Assembly: GCF_900109545.1 (NCBI RefSeq)
Contig: NZ_FOAP01000009.1
Location: 124,001 to 188,000, forward strand
Direction of reading: 5' to 3'
DNA length: 64,000 nucleotides
Source: Stigmatella aurantiaca
Lineage (GTDB): Bacteria; Myxococcota; Myxococcia; Myxococcales; Myxococcaceae
The position numbers and the translations under genes were made by a program. Positions within the stretch are counted from its first letter, which is position 1; every line of letters begins with the position of its first letter. Under the pieces are notes generated by a model, which worked only from the letters and a program-made list of their open reading frames with translations, did no database searches and was not told the DNA's origin. Below, piece by piece: positions 32,576-42,892 of the stretch.

Positions 32576-35308
32576 TTAGAGGACGCCCAGCCGCCGGGCC
32601 CGCGCCGCATCCACCGCCGTGGCTTCCCAGCGGCGCACGGCGGCCTCGCGCTCGGCCTCGGGCGCGTCCGCGTAGTAGCCCAGCGTGTCGTTGAGCGCGC
32701 GGCTCAGCTCCTCGATGGCGGCCAGCCGCACGTCCAGCTCCCGGTGCCGCAGGGCGGCGACGAGCCAGTCCGCCCGGCGCCGGGTGCGGTTCTCCACCCA
32801 CCACGCCATCCACTGGCGGGGGTTGAGGCCGAACGTGGCGCGGGTGACTTCCCGCAGCGCCTCGGCGGCCGCCTGGGCGCACATCTCGTCATCGCCCCCG
32901 GTGAGGTGGATGAGCCCCTCGATGGCATCCCGGTCGTGCAGCGCGCCCAGGGCCCGGGCCGCCAGCGAGCGCCGCAGCGGATCCCGGTTGCTCAGCTCCT
33001 GGCGCAGCTCCTTCATCGCCGCATCGAAGCGGGGCAGGTGCTTGAGGGCGGAGGCGGCCACGCGCGCGGCGCTGGAGATGTCCGGCTCGAAGTCGAACAG
33101 GCCCCGCAGCACCCCGTCCACCAGCTCCACGTAGGGCAGGTTGCCGGCCGTGAGCAGCGCCAGGTAGCGCGTGTCCGCGTCCTGCGAGTCCAGCAGCGGC
33201 GAGAGCGCCTGGGCCGCGGGCCGGCCGAGCCGCGACAGCGCGGCGGGAATGGGCCCCAGCTCGTCCGCCTCGGGCAGCTCCACCACGGGCAGGCGGCTCC
33301 AGGCCGAGGGGCCCGGGAAGCTCGCGGCGAGCACCCGCGCGCTGGCCTCCGGCGTGCGGGCCAGCTCCGCCATGGCGTTGGCGCGCTGGGCGGCATCCGG
33401 GCCCGTGAGGCGCCGCAGCAGCGGCGCGAAGTCCGGCGGCGGACGCTCCTCGCTCATCACCCGCGGCGGCATCGTCGCCGCGCGGCCCAGAGTGCCGCTC
33501 GCGCGGCCGAAGAAGGGGCTCCAGCCGAGCCCCGCCACCACCGCGGGGGCGGGCACGGGCGCAGCGGCGCCCGTGGGCAGGGGATCGTCACCGCCGGTGT
33601 CCGGGGCGCGCAGCTCCGTGAGCCGCTGCTTGCGGAAGAGGATGAGCTCCTGGAAGGCGCTCGGCAGGTCCTGGCAGAAGAGGATGTAGTCGGAGAGCCG
33701 CCGCTGGCTCACGGGCTTCTGCCCGCAGTCGCCGTACAGCAGCGCCACGAGCCGGCCGCGCACCTCCACGGGGTAGAGGAACACGGCGCGAGGCGTCTGC
33801 CGCCCGAACAGCTCCAGGTAGTGCCGCGTCAGCGCGTCCGGGGGCAGCGGACCGGCATAGCTGCCGCGCGTGACGGCGATGGTGCGGAACACGCTGCCCG
33901 CATCGAGCGGAATGGACACCTGCGAGAGCGCCTCGGCTTGCAGGCCGTCGCCCCGGGACTCCCAGCCCATGGCGGTGCCCCGCAGCACGGCGAAGGCGGC
34001 CACGTAGTCGAACGTGCGGCGGCCAAAGCGCAGCGCCACGTCGATGAGCTTCTCCCGCTCCCGGGTGGCTTCCTTCAGGGCCGCCCGGGCCTGGGCCAGC
34101 GTCCAGTCCGGCACGTCCTGCGCCACGGCCCCGGGCTGCGCAGGGGCGGCGGCAGGGGCCGCGGGGGCCTCCGGGGGAAGCTGCATCCGCGGGCGGCCCG
34201 CCGGCGCGGCGGGGGTGGGGTTGCTGAAGACGAGGAACTGGGGCTCGGTGGGCCGGGGCAGCGTCTGCGAGGGGACCGGGGTGGCCGGCGGGGACGCCAG
34301 CGGCACCAGCGTCGTGGGACCGGGCCCGCCCGTGGGCGTGGGCGCCGGGGGCGCGGAGGGCCGGGGCGCCGGCGTGGGGGCCACGCCCGGGTGGGCCGGC
34401 ATGTTGAGGCGCAGCGGCTCACGCGTGTACGCCGGAGGCGGGGCCGCGGGAGGCGGGGGCGGCGTGGCCGGCATGTTGAGGCGCAGCGGCTCGCGCGTGT
34501 ACGCGGGCGGCGCGGGCGGTGGCGGGGCCGCGGCGGCCGGGTTCGCGGGCGCCCGGGGCGTGGGGGCCGGGGTGGCGCCCGGGTTGGCCGGCATGTTGAG
34601 CCGCAGGGGCTCGCGGGTATAGGCAGGCGGAGGTGGCTGCGCGGGCGGCGGCATGGCCGCGGCCACGCTGGGCGGCAGCGAGGGCGAGCCGAGCGGCGGC
34701 GTCTTCTTCGCGTCCAGGGGCAGGGGCTCCGAGGCCACCGAGCGCGCCAGCCGCTCCACCATGGAGGCGGTGAGCGCCGCCTCCTCGTCCATCGCCTCCG
34801 CGGGGGGCGGGGGCGGCGCCGGCGCGGCCGAGGCGGGGCGGTTGTTGAGCGAGGCCATCAGCTGCGCGAAGCGCGGGGACAGCGGCTGCTTGTAGACGGC
34901 GGAGATCCACTCCCGGACGCGCAGCTCGGTGGCCACCCACAGCTCCAGGGGTTTGCCGAGCAGAAACCCCACCTCGTCCAGCTCCTTGCGGGGAACCGGG
35001 TAGCCGCAGGCCACGTGCAGCGAGTTGCCGTCCAGCGACAGGGGCACCACGCACAGCCGGTCGGCGATCTTCGGGGGGATGAAGGTGGCGACGTCCGAGT
35101 TGGGCTCGAAGTCCGCCAGGTTCACGGGCCGGTAGCCGGACACCTCACCCAGCAGCTCCAGCAGGCTGGCCTCGTTGCCGACCCCCAGCTCCAGCAGCGC
35201 CGTGTCGATCGCGCCGCCCCGGGTTTGCTGCTGACGCAAGGCGGCTTCCGCCGTCTCCTGGGGGAGAAGGCCGCGCGCGACCAGGAATTGAGCGAGTCGG
35301 GCTGGCAT
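32576..35308 (-). CDS. MshEN-domain and HEAT-repeat protein with Pro-rich linker
   Basis: The protein has 910 residues. Residues 1-150 match the MshEN/GspE N-terminal domain (LAQFLVARGLL, GYRPVNLADFEP, IPPKIADRLCVVPL), a module that in some proteins binds c-di-GMP. About 250 residues of Pro/Ala linker follow, with three copies of AYTREPLRLNMPA. A GAF-like domain comes next (about 420-570), then HEAT-like repeats to the end (ARALGALHDRDAIEGL). No ATPase domain is present, so it is not a secretion motor. It may read c-di-GMP and scaffold a motility or secretion complex. A single-gene unit. Confidence 0.75.
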   Translation of the reverse strand: MPARLAQFLVARGLLPQETAEAALRQQQTRGGAIDTALLELGVGNEASLLELLGEVSGYRPVNLADFEPNSDVATFIPPKIADRLCVVPLSLDGNSLHVACGYPVPRKELDEVGFLLGKPLELWVATELRVREWISAVYKQPLSPRFAQLMASLNNRPASAAPAPPPPPAEAMDEEAALTASMVERLARSVASEPLPLDAKKTPPLGSPSLPPSVAAAMPPPAQPPPPAYTREPLRLNMPANPGATPAPTPRAPANPAAAAPPPPAPPAYTREPLRLNMPATPPPPPAAPPPAYTREPLRLNMPAHPGVAPTPAPRPSAPPAPTPTGGPGPTTLVPLASPPATPVPSQTLPRPTEPQFLVFSNPTPAAPAGRPRMQLPPEAPAAPAAAPAQPGAVAQDVPDWTLAQARAALKEATREREKLIDVALRFGRRTFDYVAAFAVLRGTAMGWESRGDGLQAEALSQVSIPLDAGSVFRTIAVTRGSYAGPLPPDALTRHYLELFGRQTPRAVFLYPVEVRGRLVALLYGDCGQKPVSQRRLSDYILFCQDLPSAFQELILFRKQRLTELRAPDTGGDDPLPTGAAAPVPAPAVVAGLGWSPFFGRASGTLGRAATMPPRVMSEERPPPDFAPLLRRLTGPDAAQRANAMAELARTPEASARVLAASFPGPSAWSRLPVVELPEADELGPIPAALSRLGRPAAQALSPLLDSQDADTRYLALLTAGNLPYVELVDGVLRGLFDFEPDISSAARVAASALKHLPRFDAAMKELRQELSNRDPLRRSLAARALGALHDRDAIEGLIHLTGGDDEMCAQAAAEALREVTRATFGLNPRQWMAWWVENRTRRRADWLVAALRHRELDVRLAAIEELSRALNDTLGYYADAPEAEREAAVRRWEATAVDAARARRLGVL

Positions 35309-35360
35309 GGGGGTCGCGGCATCTTACGGCCATGCGCGCAAGGTACAATGCTGCTTTGGG

Positions 35361-36356
35361 TCAACTCGGTTGAACGACAAACGTCGAAGTGAGTTTGTCA
35401 TGAAGGGTTTGGCCGCGCTTGTCGAACAGGGCCATCCAGAATCCACCCAGGAACAGTCCAAAAGAGACCGCCGAGAGCATCGCCCGGACGATGGCGCGGC
35501 CGGGCGCGGGCGCCAGGCCGTGGGTGTCCACCAGCCGGAGCCCCAGCACGAGCCGCCCCAGGGTGCGTCCATTCCACAGGAACGCCGCCACCGCGCAGTA
35601 GACGAGCGCCAGCACCAAGAGGAGGAAGAAGCCGGGCACCAGCACCGACTGGAGCGCGTGCATCCACGCCGCCAGGGTGTCCATCTCGGTGAGCCCCTGG
35701 GACGAGGGGGCCTTCACGCCGGTGATGGAGGAGGCCAGGGTGATGTAGAGCGCGGCCACCCCCACGATGGCGGCCGTGTCGATGCCGAAGGACAGCAGCC
35801 GCCGCCAGAGCGACGCGGGACGGGCGTGGATTTCCTGGACGCCCGGCGTGGCCTGAGGCGCGGCCGGGGCGGCCGAGGCCCGGGCGGCGCGCGGGACGGA
35901 GGCCTCCGCGGGCGGGGGCATCACCGGCAGGCCCGGGGACGCATGGCGCGGCGTCGGCTCCTCGCCAGCGGCGGCCGGAGCAGGGCGGGCCGTGGGCGCG
36001 AAGGTGACGACCGAGATGGGCGCCGGGGTGGGCCGCACGGAGGGCACTGCGGGAGAGGAGGGCGGCCGGGCCACCGGGGCGGGGAGGGGCGCGTCCTTGA
36101 GCGTCTCCGGCTCCTCGTCCAGGGGGGTGAAGCGGGAGGCGGGGGCCTGCGGGGCGGGGCCTCGCGGCAGATCCGAGAAGCCCGGCACGCTGGGCTGGGA
36201 GCCCGACGGGCTGCGCTCAGGGGTGCGGCGGTCGATCCGGATGTCCTTGTCGAGCAACGGAGGACGGGCCGGAGGAGACTGCCTCACCGTCACCGCACAG
36301 GCGACACATTCTCCGATGGAGGGCAGATCGTAACCGCATTTCAGGCACTTGGACAA
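35361..36356 (-). CDS. RDD-family membrane protein with N-terminal zinc ribbon
   Basis: The 331-residue protein uses a TTG start at 36356 behind GGGAGG, directly before MSKCLKCGYDLP. Four cysteines (C-x2-C and C-x2-C within the first 20 residues) form a zinc ribbon. A Pro-rich disordered linker of about 150 residues follows. The RDD domain then has ASLWRRLLSFGIDTAAIV, NGRTLGRLVLGLRLVDTHG and DKRGQTLHDKLTST, with three membrane helices. The function of RDD proteins is mostly unknown; transport or ion exchange has been proposed for some. Confidence 0.85.
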   Translation of the reverse strand: MSKCLKCGYDLPSIGECVACAVTVRQSPPARPPLLDKDIRIDRRTPERSPSGSQPSVPGFSDLPRGPAPQAPASRFTPLDEEPETLKDAPLPAPVARPPSSPAVPSVRPTPAPISVVTFAPTARPAPAAAGEEPTPRHASPGLPVMPPPAEASVPRAARASAAPAAPQATPGVQEIHARPASLWRRLLSFGIDTAAIVGVAALYITLASSITGVKAPSSQGLTEMDTLAAWMHALQSVLVPGFFLLLVLALVYCAVAAFLWNGRTLGRLVLGLRLVDTHGLAPAPGRAIVRAMLSAVSFGLFLGGFWMALFDKRGQTLHDKLTSTFVVQPS

Positions 36357-36426
36357 CGGAGCCTCCCGGTGGCACAGAGGGGTGCTACATGTAAGGACGT
36401 CCTTGCACCGGGAGCAAGAAAAGCGC

Positions 36427-36468
36427 GAGCCCCCGATGGTTCCTCGCTTGAGGAACCGTCAGGGGCTC
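36427..36468 (-). terminator. Strong intrinsic terminator
   Basis: The arms GAGCCCC...GGTTCCTC and GAGGAACC...GGGGCTC form a long hairpin with a four-base loop. On the minus strand it is followed by CGCGCTTTTTCTT. It ends the GlsB-like transcript before the RDD gene. Confidence 0.8.
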
Positions 36469-36501
36469 GGCACCGGAACCCCTCCGTTTCCGGAAGGTGC
36501 C
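36469..36501 (-). terminator. Second hairpin directly after the GlsB-like gene
   Basis: GGCACC pairs with GGTGCC, with an inner GGAA/TTCC pairing, 19 bases beyond the GlsB-like stop and abutting the stronger hairpin. It has no T-tract of its own, so it probably protects the 3' end or helps the neighbouring terminator. Confidence 0.5.
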
Positions 36502-36519
36502 GGTCCATTCACGGCCGGG

Positions 36520-36786
36520 TTAGGCGTGAATGCGGCGCCGTCCCGCGGCGCCCACCAGCAAGAGCACCACGATGGAGCCGATGACGGACATCAGGATACC
36601 CGTCGGGTGGATGTCAAAGAGCCGCCCATCCCGCGCGAAGAGCGAGCCGACGAGGCCGCCCACCAGCGAGCCGACCATGCCCAGCAGCGTGGTGGCGATG
36701 AGCCCCATGCTCTGGCGGCCCGGAAGGATGGCACGTGCAATGAGACCCGCGATGAGACCGATGATGATGAATGCGATGATTCCCAT
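36520..36786 (-). CDS. GlsB/YeaQ/YmgE family small membrane protein
   Basis: The 88-residue protein starts at 36786 after AGAGGAG. It has three hydrophobic helices with glycine zippers: MGIIAFIIIGLIAGLIARAI, IATTLLGMVGSLVGGLVGSLF and LMSVIGSIVVLLLVGA. The order and the LPGRQSMG turn are typical of the transglycosylase-associated/GlsB family, linked to general stress in other bacteria. It is followed by two stacked hairpins, so it is likely monocistronic and well expressed. Confidence 0.92.
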   Translation of the reverse strand: MGIIAFIIIGLIAGLIARAILPGRQSMGLIATTLLGMVGSLVGGLVGSLFARDGRLFDIHPTGILMSVIGSIVVLLLVGAAGRRRIHA

Positions 36787-36897
36787 GGAAAGCGCTCCTC
36801 TTGGAGAAGGGGCCCCCTCGGCCCGGATGTGAGGAAAGTAGGATCGCCGATGTAGGTGTGGCACCTCGGGGCCAGAGGTGGCTTGCCTCCCTGGCTG

Positions 36898-37632
36898 CTA
36901 CCCGAGCGTGCCGTCCAGGTGGCCCATCACCGCGAGCGCCGCCAGCGCCGCCGTCTCCGTGCGGAGGATGAGCGCCCCGAGCGTCACCCCGCGCGCCCCC
37001 AGCGCCCGGAGCGCGGAGACCTCTTCGCGCGTCAGTCCCCCCTCGGGCCCGACGACGAGCGCGACCGGGGCCCCGGCGGGGCACGCGCGAAAGGCCTCGC
37101 CCAGCGGCACCGCCGTCTCCTCCTCATCCAGCACCAGGAGCTGGGTGCCGGGGGCCAGCGCCCGCGCGGCCTCCAGCAGGGGCACGGGCGGGTGGACCCG
37201 GGGCACGTCGTTGCGCCGGCACTGGCGCGCGGCCTCCTCGACGATTTTCTCCCAGCGCACGGTGCGCTCCCCGGCGCGCTTGGGCTCGAGCTTCACCACG
37301 CTGCGCGCGGTGGCCACGGGGTGGAAGGCCGCCGCCCCCAGCTCCGTGCCCTTCTGGAGCACCCACTCCAGCTTGTCCCCCTTGGGCAGCCCCTGCAGCA
37401 CGCTGAGCGCGCGGCGCGCGGGGGTGCTCCGGGCGGGCCCCAGCGTGAGGCGTGCCTCGCGCGCGTCCACGGCGGCCACGCGCGCATCGAAGGCGCGGCC
37501 CGTGCCGTCGAAGACCTCCAGGGAGGCCCCCTCGCTCAGCCGCAGGACATGAAGCAGGTAGTGGTGGCGGTCTCCGGAGAGCGTCACCTCGGTGGGCGGG
37601 TGCTCCGGAAGGGGGACGAAGAGGCGAACCAA
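36898..37632 (-). CDS. rsmE: 16S rRNA (uracil-1498-N3)-methyltransferase
   Basis: The 244-residue protein has the RsmE layout: an N-terminal PUA-like domain with DRHHYLLHVLRLSEG, then a SPOUT knotted methyltransferase domain with KGDKLEWVLQKGTELG, ERTVRWEKIVEEAARQCRR, the knot segment VALVVGPEGGLTREEV, and LGALILRTETAALAAL. It methylates U1498 of 16S rRNA using S-adenosylmethionine. No linked ribosome gene is adjacent; PrmA lies about 4 kb away. Confidence 0.95.
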   Translation of the reverse strand: MVRLFVPLPEHPPTEVTLSGDRHHYLLHVLRLSEGASLEVFDGTGRAFDARVAAVDAREARLTLGPARSTPARRALSVLQGLPKGDKLEWVLQKGTELGAAAFHPVATARSVVKLEPKRAGERTVRWEKIVEEAARQCRRNDVPRVHPPVPLLEAARALAPGTQLLVLDEEETAVPLGEAFRACPAGAPVALVVGPEGGLTREEVSALRALGARGVTLGALILRTETAALAALAVMGHLDGTLG

Positions 37633-37729
37633 GGGCGGGTCTGCTCCGGCAAGGGCGGGAAAAGCGCCCCCGGATTCAACAGGGAGCGCCGCCCCGTGTC
37701 TCTAGCCACGCGCGGCCCGGCGGCCCGGC

Positions 37730-38218
37730 TCAGGCGCGGGAGGCGGAGGGCGCCGGGTGCCGCGGCTTGACGGCGTAGTCGCCCAGCAGCACGGCCACGA
37801 AGAACAGGGGGCCCACCAGGGCGTGCACCAGGTTGGTGAAGAAGGAGGGCGACTTCTTCTCCCACACGGCATGGCCCGCGAGCTGGATGAGCCAGCCGGC
37901 AATGGCGATGGCCACCACGGCCCAGACGGGCAGGAGCCGGCCCAGCGGGAAGCACAGCGCGGTGGCCAGCGACACGATGAGGCCCAGCTTCAGGTCGGCC
38001 CGCAGGTACCAGAGCGTGGCCAGCGCCCAGGCCACCATGCCCAGCGTCAGCGCGCCCCCGGGCAGCACCGGCACGGCCACCAGCCGCACCCAGTCCAGCA
38101 TGGCGACGATGTGCAGGACGATGAGGGGGATGGCCACCTTGTGCGTCAGGCGGTTGGTGGGGTGCTGGTGCGACGAGGCGTAGTCGTCGAAGAGGGCCAG
38201 GAGGCGAGGGCTGAGCAT
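37730..38218 (-). CDS. Mpo1-like (DUF962) membrane protein
   Basis: The 162-residue protein starts at 38218, eight bases after GGAGG. Four to five membrane helices carry conserved histidines: HQHPTNRLTHKVAIPLIV near the start and QLAGHAVWEKKSPSF between later helices. The pattern matches the Mpo1/YGL010W family; the yeast member is an Fe(II) 2-hydroxy fatty acid dioxygenase. Oxidation of a fatty acid in the membrane is plausible here. No linked gene clarifies it. Confidence 0.85.
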   Translation of the reverse strand: MLSPRLLALFDDYASSHQHPTNRLTHKVAIPLIVLHIVAMLDWVRLVAVPVLPGGALTLGMVAWALATLWYLRADLKLGLIVSLATALCFPLGRLLPVWAVVAIAIAGWLIQLAGHAVWEKKSPSFFTNLVHALVGPLFFVAVLLGDYAVKPRHPAPSASRA

Positions 38219-38395
38219 GTGGGAATCCTCCAAGGGTTCAACCCCGGCAGGCTAAGGAAACTTCACGCCCCTGTCCTGGCCCGGTGCGTCAAGGCACCGG
38301 GTGCTCCGGAATTTCCCATCCAGGGGTGAAACCCCGGCCGAAAGAACCACCGTCACGGTGAGCCGGAAGCGTGGCCGCGGGTGCTGACGAATGGC

Positions 38396-38446
38396 TTGAC
38401 TACGGTTGTAGTCAGCCGTACCTTTTGCGCGACTACAGTTGTCGTC
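38396..38446 (+). promoter_or_regulatory. BlaI-type promoter with two operators
   Basis: Two 16-base imperfect palindromes, GACTACGGTTGTAGTC (38398-38413) and GACTACAGTTGTCGTC (38431-38446), lie 14 bases before the regulator start. A sigma70-like promoter is embedded: TTGACT (38396-38401), 17 bases, then TACCTT (38419-38424). BlaI/MecI repressors bind dyads with TACA/TGTA cores, so this fits autorepression of the unit. Confidence 0.75.
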
Positions 38447-38459
38447 ACTCGGGTGGTGC

Positions 38460-38846
38460 ATGACGAAGAAGCCGGTGGGAGAGCAGGAGCTGGCGGTGCT
38501 GCGGTACGTGGCAGAGCACGGCCCGGCCACGGTGGGGGAGGTGGCCGAGCGCTTCGGCGAGCCGCAGGGGCTGGCGCGCTCCACCATCCTGACGGTGATG
38601 GAGCGGCTGCGGCTCAAGGGGTACCTGACGCGGCGCAAGGTGGAGGGGGTGTTCCAGTACGCCTCGCCAGTGGCGCCGGACGAGCTGCTGCGGGGCGTGG
38701 TGGATGCCTTCGTGCAGCGGACGCTCTCCGGCTCGCTGTCGCCGTTCGTCACGTACCTGGCCGAGGCGGAGGACGTGTCCGACGAGGAGCTGAAGCAGCT
38801 TCAGGATGCCGTGGCGCGGCTGCGCCAGAAGCGGCGGAAGGAGTAA
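38460..38846 (+). CDS. BlaI/MecI/CopY-family repressor
   Basis: The 128-residue protein starts at 38460, just past the second operator. It has a winged helix-turn-helix with the family signature: LAVLRYVAEHGPATVGEV, ARSTILTVMERLRLKGYLTRRKVEG and FQYASPV. A C-terminal dimerisation helix (SDEELKQLQDAVARL) follows, with the cleavable-region position before it. It should repress its own operon until the neighbouring M56 peptidase inactivates it. A five-base gap to that gene indicates one transcript. Confidence 0.93.
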   Translation: MTKKPVGEQELAVLRYVAEHGPATVGEVAERFGEPQGLARSTILTVMERLRLKGYLTRRKVEGVFQYASPVAPDELLRGVVDAFVQRTLSGSLSPFVTYLAEAEDVSDEELKQLQDAVARLRQKRRKE

Positions 38847-38851
38847 GCGCG

Positions 38852-40798
<1,947 letters not shown>

Positions 40799-40812
40799 GC
40801 CCCCGCCGGGCG

Positions 40813-41529
40813 CTACGGCTGGGGCGGCGGGGTGACGCGCACGGTGAGGGTCCGCTCCTCGGGAGGGCTCGAATCGTCCGTCACCCAGACGTGGAGCAGG
40901 AACAGGGTCTCCTCGCTCACGGTGGGCGCCGTCCAGGACATCGTGGCGTGCTCCTCCTCCTCGGGCCCCCCGAGGGGGGCGAAGTGCCCCAGCGGAGCGG
41001 CCGGCAGGAGCTGGCCCCAGGTGAACCAGAGCACGTCCTCCTCGGGATCCTCCGCCTCCACCGTGTAGAGCCCCTGCTGTCCGGACTCCAGCGTGGTGGG
41101 CCCCGTGAGCTCACCCACGACGGGGGCGCCATCCCGCCAGAAGACGATGACGTAGATGGCCCCCTTGGCGATGCCACCCCGTCCGTCCGAGACGGTGACG
41201 CTGAGCATGTACTCCCGGTCCCACCGGTGGATGTCGGGGGCGGTCCAGGTGGGGTTGGGCACCCCGGTGTCACTGAAGGTGCCCGGCATGGCCTGGCCCC
41301 TGTCCGTCAGGTCCTTCCACTCCCAGGTATAGGTGAGCCGGTCATTGTCGGGGTCCGAGGCCTCGACGGACAGGCGGATGGACGTCTGTTCGTCCAGGTC
41401 CGTGGCGGAGGCGGTGGGGACGGCGGTGAAGACGGGGGGCCGGTTGGCCAACCCCGGGGTCTCCGCCGCCGTTCCCAACAGTCCCATGAACGCCAACGGC
41501 ACAAGGGATGACAGAGGGTAAGGGCGCAC
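40813..41529 (-). CDS. Secreted protein with two Ig/PKD-like domains
   Basis: The 238-residue protein has a signal peptide (SLVPLAFMGLLGTAAET). Two beta-sandwich domains follow. The first has SIRLSVEASDPDNDRLTYTWEW and YMLSVTVSDGRGG, the typical PKD/cadherin-like D-x-D-N-D pattern; the second has GLYTVEAEDPEEDVLWFTW and LLHVWVTDDSSPP. No catalytic part is present. It may bind surface or matrix components. It converges on the M56 gene with 14 bases between the stops. Confidence 0.8.
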   Translation of the reverse strand: MRPYPLSSLVPLAFMGLLGTAAETPGLANRPPVFTAVPTASATDLDEQTSIRLSVEASDPDNDRLTYTWEWKDLTDRGQAMPGTFSDTGVPNPTWTAPDIHRWDREYMLSVTVSDGRGGIAKGAIYVIVFWRDGAPVVGELTGPTTLESGQQGLYTVEAEDPEEDVLWFTWGQLLPAAPLGHFAPLGGPEEEEHATMSWTAPTVSEETLFLLHVWVTDDSSPPEERTLTVRVTPPPQP

Positions 41530-41622
41530 GGGAGAACCTCGGGGAGGGGGAGAGACGGAGGTTCAGAGAAGATAAGAAGCGGCGTTTTCCAGGCGCGGGG
41601 GCCTCCAGTCGGAGCGCACTGT

Positions 41623-42489
41623 TCAGCGGTGGAAGTCCAGCCGCACCCATTCGCCCTGGGCCGCGCCGGGCTCCGCGATGAGCCCCTGGGCGCGGTAGGC
41701 CGCCTCCACCTCCTCCTTCTGATGGGCGAGGACTCCCGCCAGCACGAGCCGCTCCTTCACCTTGGGCGCGATGAGCGGGGCCAGGGCGATGAGCGTGTTG
41801 GCCAGGATGTTGGCCACCACCAGGTCGAAGGTGCCCGGCACCTGCTCCAGCCCCTTTCCGGACAGCTCCACGTCCGGCGTGCCGTTGACGGCGGCGTTCT
41901 CCAGGGAGAGCTCCACCGAGGTGGGATCATTGTCGGTGCCCACCACACGCCCGGCGCCCAGCTTCTTCGCCGCGATGGCCAGCACGCCCGTGCCCGTGCC
42001 CACGTCCAGCACGCTCGCCCCAGGGTGCGTGGCCATGTACGTGTCGATGGCGGCCAGGCACAGGGAGGTGGTGGGGTGGTCTCCGGTGCCGAAGGCCATC
42101 TTCGGCTCGATGACGATGCGCGTGCGGTCCTGGGGGGCGCTGTCGGCTTCCCACGGCGGCCCGACCCACAGGCGCCCCACCTGCACGGACTTGATGAGCG
42201 CCTTCCACTCGTTGCTCCAGTCCTGCTGGGGCTTCTCCTCCAGGAGGAGGCGGGCGTCGGAGAAGTCCTCGGCCACCTGGTCGCGGGCGGCCTCGGCGGT
42301 CTCCGCGTCCTCGAAGTAGGCGATGACGATGGCCTCGCCGGGGTTGGGGCCGCGCACGCCGGGCATGGGAGGGGCCTCCCGGTCTCGCACCTCGAGGCCC
42401 GTGGCACCCGCCTCGTGGAGCACATCCTGGACGGACTCGGACTGGGCCTCCGGCAACTCCACGGTGAGTGACAAATAGGTCTGGGACAT
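41623..42489 (-). CDS. prmA: Ribosomal protein L11 methyltransferase
   Basis: The 288-residue protein has an N-terminal substrate-recognition domain (SLTVELPEAQSESVQDVL) and a Rossmann methyltransferase domain: MAFGTGDHPTTSLCLAAI, VLDVGTGTGVLAIAAKKLGA, GTDNDPTSVE and VANILANTLIALAP. These are the standard PrmA blocks. It trimethylates ribosomal protein L11 using S-adenosylmethionine. It is divergent from a lipoprotein gene 40 bases away. Confidence 0.95.
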   Translation of the reverse strand: MSQTYLSLTVELPEAQSESVQDVLHEAGATGLEVRDREAPPMPGVRGPNPGEAIVIAYFEDAETAEAARDQVAEDFSDARLLLEEKPQQDWSNEWKALIKSVQVGRLWVGPPWEADSAPQDRTRIVIEPKMAFGTGDHPTTSLCLAAIDTYMATHPGASVLDVGTGTGVLAIAAKKLGAGRVVGTDNDPTSVELSLENAAVNGTPDVELSGKGLEQVPGTFDLVVANILANTLIALAPLIAPKVKERLVLAGVLAHQKEEVEAAYRAQGLIAEPGAAQGEWVRLDFHR

Positions 42490-42529
42490 GGGGGCCCTTT
42501 ATCCCTGGTGTGGCTATGGTGGAAGGGCC

Positions 42530-42892
42530 ATGAGATTGCTCGCCCTGGGGGCGCTTGCCCTGGTGTTCGCCTGCGGGGGGCCGCCCGCGCCCGATGCCGC
42601 GCTCTGCCGGGATGTGCTCGCCCGGGTGTGCCTGGCGCGGAGCTGCCCTGCCGTGGGTGAGCCGCTCGGGCTCGGCACCGGGGGGTGCCAGGCCACGCTG
42701 GAGGCGCGCACCGGGTGTGGCGAGGAGGCATTCGTCCTCTCGGAGCCCTCGCGCGAGCGGCTCCTGTTCTGCCGCCAGCCCCTGGTCCGGCGCGGCACGG
42801 ATCCCGGCAAGGCGCCCACCTGCGGCGAGGTGGCGGAAGCCTTCCGGGACTGTCCGGACCTGGCCGCCTTCCTCCAGGGGGCGCCTCCATGA
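42530..42892 (+). CDS. Small cysteine-containing lipoprotein
   Basis: The 120-residue protein starts at 42530 after GGAAGGG. The signal peptide ends LVFACGG, a plausible lipobox. Eight further cysteines are spread over the mature part, probably disulfide-paired. No known domain was recognised. Its stop overlaps the start of the next gene by four bases (ATGA), so the two lipoproteins are probably made together. Confidence 0.75.
   Translation: MRLLALGALALVFACGGPPAPDAALCRDVLARVCLARSCPAVGEPLGLGTGGCQATLEARTGCGEEAFVLSEPSRERLLFCRQPLVRRGTDPGKAPTCGEVAEAFRDCPDLAAFLQGAPP

Noticed and set aside
32744-35392. An 882-residue open frame on the plus strand
   Set aside because: It is antisense to the MshEN/HEAT gene, Arg/Gly-rich, and without a ribosome site or domain.
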